Made by a program: the position numbers and the translations under genes. The notes under the pieces are model-generated. The model searched no databases and was not told the origin of the DNA. It saw only the letters and a program-made list of their open reading frames with translations. From Phellopilus nigrolimitatus (taxonomy: Eukaryota > Basidiomycota > Agaricomycetes > Hymenochaetales > Hymenochaetaceae), in NCBI GenBank assembly GCA_021029095.1, contig JAJOHG010000032.1, positions 248,001 to 312,000 on the forward strand: a stretch of 64,000 nt of DNA, written 5' to 3'. This document shows positions 21,301-30,189 of the stretch, piece by piece (the first letter of the stretch is position 1; each line of letters begins with the position of its first letter).

Positions 21301-23880
21301 TTCTACTTCCATCCTTTCCACAGGTGATCTCGTTGTACGCGGAGACTGCTTGAAACAATTCCGGTGGGTCTGTCAATTATAAAATCACCTTCGCGCGCTT
21401 GGCATTTTCTTCATAGATACTTCCGCCACGTTTCGGAGTGGTTCTCATATGTGCAGCTGAGAGTAAGTTCATCCATTGCCTAACAGCAGGCTCATTTTGC
21501 TTTCCAGATCCGAGAAGGATTTCGTTAGATTCGCGAGACGTCTTGGACGTGCGTCGGACGCGATGGCGAGAGTGGCGGGACTTGAGGGGGTTAGCGTGAG
21601 GGAATGTCTGGAATATCCACGTGAGTCATCTCTTGCATTTGTCGAATTCGCGCGCTTGGTCCTCTTCGCCCAGATCCGCTTCGAGCCTATTCTGTAGGAC
21701 GCAATAGCCAGACGCACAGGGCGTGCGACGAACGCGACGGTCCTGCTGGAGAGATCTCGACAAGGTGCCTCTTCTTGAAGATTCTTCTGGGAGCACCAAA
21801 CGTGGAAGGTTGGTTGGTAATTCCAGGTGTGTCGTCGGCTTCGTCTCCTTTTCTATGGATTTCATTTTGTTGTAAACCGAAAGCTTAGAAAGCGGCTTCT
21901 GTGAATTCGTGAGACACTGCGGGCATGCGATGGACCTGATGGCGATGGCGGAAAAAGTAGACGTAGGGAGGGAAGCCGAGAGTTGCTCGCGTTAAGCGTA
22001 AGGAAATGGTCTTGAGCAAGTTCGGCAAGTCATTCGTTATGTATCGTCCACTTGTGCGCTCGGTAATTTCGGCACAGATGCGTTTCATTACGTTCTGATC
22101 TAGGTCATAGCCCAGCAATTGACGAGTAGTTTTACCATTGTCCGACAATCATGTTCTTTATTTTGTTTTCTGTTTGCAGGGCCAAGACTGTAAAGACAAT
22201 CTCCAGCAATCGCAAGACGCGTTGGGCGTGCGACGCACGCGGAGGTGATGGTGACGGGGGCTTGAGAGGGTTGGCCGCCTCTCGGGTTCTTCGTTGCTTG
22301 AGCCTAGCGCGAGAGAACGGTCTGAGATACCCACGTGAGCCATATCTTGCATTTATTGCATTCACGCGTACTTGGTCCTCTTCCCGCAGATTCGTATCGA
22401 GTCTGATTCGTAAGATGCAATCGCCAGATGCACAAGGCGTGCGACGAACGTGACGGTGAAGCTGGGAAGGTCTAGAGAAGGTGCCTCTTCTCGAAACCCC
22501 ACCTGTCTGCACTAAGCGTGGAGGACCGGTTGGCACCTCCAGGCGAGTCTTCCACTTAAATCATCCTCTGATGATTTCACTTCGTTGTACGCTGAGACTG
22601 TTTAGAGAAATTTCGGTGGGTGTGTCAATTATAATATAATTTTCGCGAGCTTGGCATTCTCTCCACAGATATTTTCGTTGCGTTTCGGAGTGGCTCCAAT
22701 CTTTGCAACTCAGAAGGTAAGTTCATCCATTGCCTGATAATAGTTCCAGCACCGGGATCAACTTTTGGATTCGCAAGACATCTCGGACGTGCATCGGACG
22801 TGATGACGAAAGTGGCGGGACTCGAGGGGGTTGGCCGCCTCTCGGGCTCTCCGCCGCTTGAGTCTAGCGTGAGGGAATGGTCTGGAATATCCACGTGAGT
22901 CGCCTTTTGCATTTATCGCATTCGCGCGCTCGGTCCTCTTCGCCCAGATTCGCTTCGAGTCTATCTCATGGGACGCAATCGCAGGACGCACAAGACGCGC
23001 GACGAACGCGACGGTCATACCGGAGAGATCTTGAGAAGGTGCCTCTTCTTGAAATTTCATATGGGAGCCCCGAGCGTGAAGGTTTGGCTGGCAATTCTGG
23101 GTGAGCCGTCCTTTTCGATCCTTTCTCATAAGAATTTCACTTGTTTTATAACGAGATTGCAAGAAGAGGCTTCTCTGCATTCGTGAGAGCATTCGAGTAC
23201 AATGGACGTAATGGCGATGTTGGAAGAATTCGAGAGGGAGGACCGCCTGTCGAGTTTTTTGTTGCTTGGGTCTGACGTGAAGGAATGGCCTGAAAAAACA
23301 ATTTCCGCAAGTCGTTCATTATATATCATCCACTCTTGCGCTTGGTATTTTGCCTGCAGACGAATTTCGTTCCAGATCACATCCCCCTAACTGACGAGGT
23401 AAGTTCACCATTGCCCGATAGTCATGATTTTTGGCTTGCTTTGGTTGAAGGGTAAAGCCCGTGAGCTCACCTTCCAGCAATCGTGAGACGCGTCAACGTA
23501 CGCCAACGTCGAGGATGAAGGCTTTGGCGATCTGAGGGGGTTGGCCGGTTTTCGGGTTTCTGACGCATGATTCTAGCGAGAAGGTATGGTGTACGGCATT
23601 TCCAGGTAAGTCGTCACCGTGGAGTGTCAATCTTTCCGCACTCCGGTCCCTCTTCCTTTAGATTTGTTTCGCAAGATCCCGTTTTTTTCGGAATCGCGAG
23701 ACGCGTTGGGCGTGCGACAGACGCGAGGGTGATGGTGGCGGGGATCTGAGAGGGTTGGCCGCCTCTCGGGTCTTCGTTGCTTGGGCCTAGCGCGAAGGAA
23801 CGAACATAAGATTTTAGCTGAGTCGTGGATTGCAATCTTCGTCCTTCTGCGAGCTCGTCCCTTTTCCCACAGATATTGCT
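18301..23880 (+). repeat. tandem array of two related exon-like modules (A and B)
   Basis: Ten type-A modules begin near 18376, 18762, 19199, 19619, 20191, 20600, 21164, 21700, 22418 and 22973. About ten type-B modules begin near 18573, 19988, 20965, 21528, 21905, 22206, 22768, 23183, 23478 and 23690. Both types open with CGCGAGACGC, five bases, GCGTGCGACG, and close with AGCGTGAGGGA. Between them type A has a GAGAAG/CTTCTC hairpin with loop GTGCCT, and type B a GAGGGG/CCTCTC hairpin with loop GTTGGCCG. Spacing from A to A is 390-720 bases. Between modules lie small exon-like pieces (ATACTTCCGC..., GAGACTGCTTGAAA...) and CGCGCTTGGCATTCTCCCCA-type acceptor tracts. The 5533-base array grades into more divergent units at its 3' end. 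Confidence 0.85.
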
Positions 23881-25076
23881 TCGTATCCGAAAGACCGTTT
23901 GGTCTCTGATATTTATTACATAAGCTCGTCCTCGTCATGTTATCGTTTTGCGTGTGCTCAGTCGTCATAAACAGATAGAGAAGTTGCGAATGCGAAGACG
24001 GAGAGGGCCTGAGGCTGCTGGCCACTGCTTCAGCGTCCTTGAAGTCTGAGTTTGCGCGTAGCCAGAGGCAGACTGGTTGTGCGTCGACAACTGACAGGCC
24101 GTGAGGGCGGGCCACCCTTGCGATCTTGACGTTGGAGTCTGCGTATCGGATGCCTCTGGCAGCAGATCATCAGATCACACAGCGTTAGGTATGCACTCTC
24201 CTTATGCGATTGTTCCCGTACTTCACCTTACTTTTTTTCTTCCTCCCGCAGGTCCGTCGCTATATACGGTGCCTGAGAACCGGGCATCTTCATCATGGCT
24301 GGGCGGGTGGGATCACCCCATTGATCGACCGGAGGACGGGAATGTGGGCTCTTCGTCGCTTTGCTGCGAAGGAATAACACTGACAATGCCTTGATTTCCT
24401 TGCCTTCCTTTCCATCATCTCCCGCCGCGGACTATACGGACTTCCTTCTTCTTGGATCGTCTGCATATCACCTGTCTTTCTCCCTGCATCTGTGTTCCTT
24501 GACTGAATCTATGTCCCTGGACTGCACATATGCACTGTATACCCGCTTCTTTGCTTGCTCTCATGTCTTGTTCATGTCTTGTTCATATCTTTGTCCGTTC
24601 GCTTTGCATCTTTCCGGTTTTCATTCTGAAATTGTATAAACCCGCGTGGTACAAAACGACAAAACATGGACAAACCTGAATCTGGCCCAAGGTACAAAAT
24701 CCACGGAGCTAAAGCAGCCGAGATATGGGCTTGCTGCATCCTCATTCCTTTTCTTTGGCAGACATATATATCAGCTATTGGTTTCTTAGAGTGTTCGAGC
24801 TGCGGGAATCATTGGCCTCTGGGTTTAAGAATTATACGTGCTCGAGGGATGTCCATTATATCTTCAATCGGTCCATATTTTTTTGAACAGCCAGACAGTA
24901 TAAGCCCGCGGTGGAGTTTCTAAAGTTGTCTGACGAAGGGAAGTCCGAGAAGAGTCGGGTCGATTCGCCACCTTTGATATTTGTACATGTTTACTCGCGA
25001 AGAAACTTGAGCTTGTCGGACTTACTCGCCGTCTGCACAAACACCGCCCGTGACGACGTCGAGTCCGCTGTCTGCC
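23881..25076. other. array 3' flank and intergenic DNA
   Basis: One more donor-acceptor pair (donor near 24188, acceptor near 24251) suggests the array transcript continues to about 24640. From 24640 to 25076 no gene was recognised; a minor 85-residue frame at 24666 has no family features. The last 60 bases are the 5' leader of ATP4. Confidence 0.4.
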
Positions 25077-26060
25077 ATGGCCTCTAGAGTTGCTGTTTCA
25101 TCGCTGCGCGCAGCTGGTATGTTCATATTGTTATTTTGTCGTCATTTTAGTAACTTAACAACGTATGATAGCGAGCAAAGTGCGCCCTGCAACGGCGGCA
25201 GCTGCCATCCCGAAGGCCATCTCTTCGTGCGTCCATTCCACCACGCGCTAATGATTGGAAAAATCCTGACCGGAAATAAACAATTATTGTCGGACAGTCG
25301 AAACATGTCTTCCGACCGCCAGCCACCCTCTGAGCGCGCATCTGCCATCATTAACTCCGTCCCGTCTTCGAGCATCGTTTCTAAGACTGGCACCATCGTC
25401 CTCGGAACCGGCGTTATGGCCGCTGCCATCTCCCAGGAGCTGTACGTCGTCAATGAGGAGACTGTTATCCTTGCTGGCTTCGCCATCCTCGCGACCTACA
25501 TCGCCAAGGTACGTCGTTGGTGCTCTCCAACCTGTGGTTCACAAGTAGAAGCGAGCTCTTTCTAACATCGGATTACACCTCATGCAGATCATCCGTGAAC
25601 CGTACAAGAACTGGGCGGAGGGTCACATTTCCAAGATTCGCGGCATTCTCAATGGCGCGCGTGCGGAGCACACTGAGGCTGTCAAGGAGCGTATTCAGTC
25701 TGTTGAGCAGATGAAAGACGTCGTCTCCATTACCGAAGGCCTCTTTGCGCTCTCCAAGGAGACTGCCCAGCTTGAATCCGCTGCCTTCGTTCAGCGCCAG
25801 CGCGTTGCACTCGCGTCCGAGCTCAAGACTGTTCTCGACAGCTGGGTCCGCTACGAGCAGCAAGCGAAGGAGAGCGAGCAGGCGGAGCTTGCCAAGACCG
25901 TCATTGACTCCGTCCTGAAGGGTCTCAGTGACGAGAAAACCCAGCGCGAGATCCTCGCCGGTGCGGTTGCGGAGGTGGAGCGTGAGTGTCGATCATTTAT
26001 TTTTTTCACGCTGTTTTACTGATTGGATGCTTAGAGCTGGTCAAGGCAAAGGCTATCTAA
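25077..26060 (+). CDS. ATP4: mitochondrial F1Fo ATP synthase subunit b (subunit 4)
   Basis: This is the peripheral-stalk subunit of ATP synthase in the inner mitochondrial membrane. Exons 25077-25116, 25172-25226, 25298-25508, 25588-25981 and 26035-26060 join in phase to 241 residues, matching the usual length. The N-terminus MASRVAVSSLRAA is an Arg/Ser-rich presequence. The membrane part follows SKTGTIVLGTGVMAAAISQE and VILAGFAILATYIAK. The soluble part is a long charged helix (REPYKNWAEGHISKIRGIL, RAEHTEAVKERIQSVEQMKD) ending in VEQLVKAKAI. The second intron removes an apparent in-frame extension and restores a continuous presequence, which is why I placed its donor at 25227. It functions with ATP1, encoded 21 kb away. 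Confidence 0.93.
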
Positions 26061-26791
26061 ATGCTACTGTTTATTACAAGCATCGACGCATGAATAGATG
26101 AATGTGACAGTGCTAACATTTTATTCTAAACCCGAGGCGTGAATGACTGAATGGATTTTTACGACATGCACTCTCCAAAGAGCACCTTGTCAGTTTTCGT
26201 GGGGTGAGCACCTTTTCAAACACATTTATTCCTTTTGTCCCCCTCCCCCTATGATGAAATACCTAGTTCATCCTTGTTCTAAGAGTCCCGGGCCCTTCGC
26301 TTGCGATGTGTGCGCTGGGGCGAGGACGAGAATCCGGGTAAACGGCTTCCTGCCGCAAAACTGATTCCTCTTTTTTCTACCACCCCTTTTCTTTATCTGT
26401 CCGTATTTTTCCTGCAAATCTTTCGCGAATATTCAAGACAAGGAACTAACATTGACCTTCGACAGGATAAAGATGAGAAGCATGCGAGTCGTCAAAGCTA
26501 TGGGGTATACGTCTGAACTACGCAAGACCAGATATAAGATGCAAGAAGTCAATATGTTAAACAATAAATATGCGCCAAGAATGGTACCAATATGAAGAGG
26601 GTAAACCAATTATAGGCCATTAACAAGGTGTAGATCAGGATATTAAATAATTCAAATAATTCAAACGTCGACATCCACAATCCAGTGTGTGATGAAGGTG
26701 CGCGATCAATGTACGTAGATATGATGCTGATTTCGCCATCTCCATTTCCCCTTCCACTCCCTTTGTTGCCGGGGTTCTTTTCTCTCTAGCT
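26061..26791. other. intergenic region
   Basis: It holds the 3' flanks of two convergent genes (ATP4 plus, membrane protein minus). AT-rich tracts near 26540-26660 fit 3' end formation. No coding frame was recognised. Confidence 0.45.
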
Positions 26792-27352
26792 TCAGCTGTG
26801 ACCGACATCACTTTCGAGTGCCAGGACATACTTTCCGTCGACGAGTACCATTCGGTCGCCGTCGCCAGCGTCACTCTGTTTAGAACTGTACATGCTCCTC
26901 GTCTCAATCTTGGCCTGCGCCCGTTCCCTGTCCCGCTCCACTCTGTCCCACCGCCGGTCGTAAGCAAGTTCGGGAATCTGTGTCCACGCTGCGTCGTTCT
27001 TTTTATTCATGTTCGTCATCCCCATGCTGCCGCTCCCAAAGAGACTCATTCGCCGTGCGCGCGGGGAGGGAGAGCGCGAATGCGGCTCGACGATCGTCAT
27101 CCGCCGAATTGCGGCCTGCTGCATGTTGTGCAGGCGACGCCGCCGGCGCTGCCAAAATAATACTGCGAGCAGGAAGAGTATTAGGCATGCTAGCAAGGAC
27201 GCGAGCGCGCTGATCACTGCGACGACGGTGGTGTGTCTGTGCGAAGCGGCGTCTAAAGCTGCAAGATATGTGGAAGTGGCGGGAGAGGGGGAGGAGAGTG
27301 CGCTGGCCTGCAGAGACAGTGAAGACGATGATCCCGACGTATTTCCGGACAT
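26792..27352 (-). CDS. single-pass membrane protein, short Ser-rich ectodomain
   Basis: About 186 residues from MSGNTSGSSSSLSLQ; an upstream in-frame Met at 27397 would add 15 residues, but the second Met leads directly into the Ser-rich part. One membrane segment (TVVAVISALASLLACLILFL and a few more residues, about positions 40-65) is followed by a basic stop-transfer stretch, QRRRRRLHN. The cytosolic tail has RRMTIVEPHSRSPSPRARR, a glycine/methionine patch, and an ordered charged end RDRERAQAKIETRSMYSSK with MVLVDGKYVLALESDV. No signal peptide is evident. The layout matches the next two genes and resembles fungal Mid2/WSC-like or Rax2-tail proteins only in general design, so the function is unknown. 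Confidence 0.65.
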   Translation of the reverse strand: MSGNTSGSSSSLSLQASALSSPSPATSTYLAALDAASHRHTTVVAVISALASLLACLILFLLAVLFWQRRRRRLHNMQQAAIRRMTIVEPHSRSPSPRARRMSLFGSGSMGMTNMNKKNDAAWTQIPELAYDRRWDRVERDRERAQAKIETRSMYSSKQSDAGDGDRMVLVDGKYVLALESDVGHS

Positions 27353-28209
27353 GGCGGGCCTCGTTCGGACGAGAAGTCGAACGCAAGTGTGGTACAAAAG
27401 ACTACGCCCTTGTAGCGCCTAGGTGGCGTGGACGTTTAAGCGTGCTCTACTTTCTTTGAAATGGTCTGAAATATGTGCGTTTTCAAGCGGTGCGCAAGTT
27501 GCAAGCGAGGACGAGCGCGAAAATTAATATAAGAGGGACGGAAGGCGAAGGAGACAGACAGCTGGCCCGCGAGCGGTCTGGGGTGGTGTTCCGCCAGGCA
27601 GAGCCGTATTTACCTTCGTCGAGACTTCCCCAGGGAGTCTTGCTCGTTAGCACATCGCAGGTCATTCACTACCGGCGCTCGGTCTAAAGTCGGAAAGGTC
27701 TTGTGGCGTACCTAATGTAGTCTGGTCTGTCGCACCAGGTATGTAAACTTCAATGTCGCATTTGCATTGTAGTGGTTATCTACTTCCCTCGACGTCTAGC
27801 GCGAGGGAGTGGCCAGGTCTAGAAGATGATGCTCGCAGCATCCCGCGATGTACGGTGTATTCCAGAGAAGATGTATGGCGAGCACTACTACCCCAGCAAG
27901 CTCATCGTGTAGCCCAAATATACGCTTCTAGGCAACCTATGCGGCCGTTACAGTGCAGGAAATGGGAGGTGCTGATATTCATGGAGTGTAATTATCCCAG
28001 TGGCGGTTGGCTACGAGCCCATCCCGAAGACGGGATGCCAGTGTCGCTAAGCGACCCACCTAACTAACTCCGGAAGAGGATCCCTAAATGGTGCGCCATC
28101 ATCCCGCCATCAATCGCGGACGAAAGCTGATTATAACCGCAACATCAGACGTCAGTGAGATTACAGCACAGCTATGCCAGCGCTCATCTCAGCGCACTAA
28201 CGTCCAACC
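27353..28209. other. intergenic region
   Basis: It contains the promoter of the preceding gene and the 3' flank of the next. At about 27796-27822 a short stretch (GTCTAGCGCGAGGGAGTGG) resembles the closing block of the B modules in the 18-24 kb array. No gene was recognised. Confidence 0.4.
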
Positions 28210-29276
28210 TCAGCTATTGCCGAGCTCGAGTTCCGTGGACGGACGAGGAATGTCACGCCACCACGCCACTCGGGGTGCAGCCGCTATAATCTGCTGAGCA
28301 GCCTGTGCACGCATCCTCTTCTCTCGGAGCTCCTGTTCGCGCTTGTGGCGGCGCCGTCGCCGAAAGAGAACCGCAAGTCCGAACAGTAGTAGTGCGAAAA
28401 AACCTGCGAAAGTTTCGCCGACTATGTCACTAACCGGTTGGCGGAGTGACGGTTCGCTAGTTCCGCTGGGAGATGTCAGTGTTACTGTGGACGCGAATGT
28501 AGGGGTGAATGCCGATGCTGGTATAGTTTGCGATGGCAGAAACGATGAGGACGCGCTAATTAGAACACACAGAAAGGAAGTGAGTTACTAGTGAGACTCG
28601 CGAAGACATCTGAAACGCCTCACCTGGAGTTCGATACGGATATCTTGATAAAATCAATATCGAGGTGCGTCGGGCTTTCCGTTGACGAGTCGGGAAGAAA
28701 GGTGACTGCAACTGTCATCAGCTGGGACTCATCGAGGCCGTCGAACGACCAGAAGTCCCGCGACGGGGCGAAGACCCTGCTTTCAAGACCGCCCGACGGT
28801 TGGAATGAAACGGTGAGGTTGGCTGTCGCGTTAGACACGTCGGACGTCTTGACGAACAGTGCCAAGCCTACGGATTATTATGAACCTTGGTCCAAACGCA
28901 CGCAGCATACGCACCTCGAAATGTGAAAAACACCTGCGGGAGGATGTCTGCGAACTGTGGACTAGGCCCAGTAGTGGTACTCACGGACCCGTTCGATGAT
29001 CCCGGAAGATCGACGACCGTCCTGCAGAACATTCGAAAGTGTCTTATGTCAGTAATGGAGCTTAAATCTTAACTCAAACCTGCACTCTGAAGCTCACCAC
29101 GCACCCGCACAATCGTCTGCGTCGTCCGTGGCTCCACAGAGCTCGGGTATGTACACCAGTTCTCTACGCGTGTTTTGAAACGTGACGTTCTGGACCGACC
29201 CCTGGGCGAGGGCTACATCGTGGACGTGAGCAACGAAATACAGAACTGATACTGAGCAGATATACAGCCTGGCCAT
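28210..29276 (-). CDS. type I membrane glycoprotein with basic cytosolic tail
   Basis: Exons 29098-29276, 28915-29021, 28624-28867 and 28210-28555 join in phase, giving about 291 residues; a further in-frame 51-base intron inside exon 2 (GTGAGT...CCCGCAG) may shorten it by 17. A signal peptide (MARLYICSVSVLYFVAHVHD) leads to an ectodomain with N-glycosylation sites (NVT, NAT, NLT), a Cys pair (LCGATDDADDC) and beta-sheet-like text (VSFQPSGGLESRVFAPS, FWSFDGL). A Ser/Thr stalk, one membrane segment (ETFAGFFALLLFGLAVLF) and RRRRRHKREQELREKRM follow. The tail ends STELELGNS. It resembles its two neighbours in design and may be a surface sensor, but no named domain was recognised. Confidence 0.7.
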
Positions 29277-30189
29277 TCTCCCTATAAGTCTTACACCGAC
29301 CGAAATGTAAGTCGGTGGGAGAAGTGTCTGGGTTGCAAGGTAGGGTCAGCTGCGAACGCGTTCAAGTCGCCCGTCCTATAAAACGAGCGCGTGGTTCGCG
29401 TAGTCATGAGGATGGATGGAACCAATAAATTCTTTCCTTCGCCTGGCCGGGACATCAGAGATGCAGCATCTGGAAAGCTTACTACTTTGTCGGATCAGGC
29501 CTGCCGGAGGGTCTTTCTATTCTGTTTCCTGGGCGCTGGGAAAGGATGCCAGGTCAGCTGCCTTTCAATTGATGCAAAATGCGCCACTATCATGTCGATG
29601 GAAAGTACATCGTCGATTGCAATTCCCAAATAATTTATATCTGCACTTCAACCATAACATATACGAACAGGTACTCGGAAATTACTGCGCTTGAAACCAA
29701 GAAAACAATTTTATGGAAACATTGAATTGAAACCGCGTCCTGCGTGATAAGACACATGCTCTGAAGTAGCAAGAGACAAATAACAGAGCAGAAAGCGAGA
29801 CTGCTTCGCTTATATTCTAGAACCGACAGCAGAAGGTATATTTGAACACACTGCGGCTACACGCACGCTTGGAGCGAAGGGTATCGGCGGGAGGTGGCCC
29901 GCAGCCTGTCTGGGTGGTGGAAGGTAAAGGAAAAAATGGCGGAAGAGAGCATGTAACTCGCAGACGAATATGGATGGACGAGCATGAATGAAAGCAGACT
30001 TAAAACACAACCAGCACTCAGCGTTCAACGCCTGGAAAGAATAACACCCGGAATGTCAGGAGCCAGTCCACACAATGACTGTCAACGTGAACACGATCTT
30101 AATAATCTTGACACGCGCTTAAGATTTTCCCCACACAACGGAGCGGGAAAAGGTCGCTCTGAGAGGAATTCGTTCTTCTCGGTAATCAC
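29277..30189. other. intergenic region
   Basis: It holds the promoter of the glycoprotein gene and 3' flank of the following one. No convincing gene is present; an 80-residue plus-strand frame at 29391 has no family features. Confidence 0.4.

Larger units (their letters stand above)
17750..24640 (+). ncRNA. candidate spliced, repetitive structured RNA transcription unit
   Basis: Across about 7 kb the plus strand alone shows a repeating order: pyrimidine tract plus (C/T)AG, an exon-like block, then GTGAGT/GTAAGT/GTGGGT. The exon-like blocks carry conserved hairpins but no common frame. Stops occur in conserved positions (TTGAGTCTAGCGTGA contains three) and single-base indels separate the copies. 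An ATTGTATAAACCC stretch at about 24630 could be a 3' end. This is an inference from sequence pattern: a long, multi-exon, probably non-coding RNA. Alternatives are a decayed protein gene with repeated exons, or satellite-like DNA with fortuitous splice motifs. Confidence 0.4.

Noticed and set aside
18301..23880. Treating the array as a protein with repeated exons (recurring frames such as ARRLGRATDAT on plus or RRVRRTPCASRDC on minus)
   Set aside because: The repeating peptides occur in all frames of both strands because the DNA repeats. Frames shift between copies through single-base indels and stop codons are conserved.
18301..23880. CRISPR-like or centromere satellite array
   Set aside because: Repeat units are long, unevenly spaced and carry splice-like signals. 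There are no short identical repeats with unique spacers, and the setting is a eukaryotic gene-rich region.
27796..27822. Solo copy of the array's closing block
   Set aside because: The match is short and none of the hairpins accompany it; chance similarity cannot be excluded.
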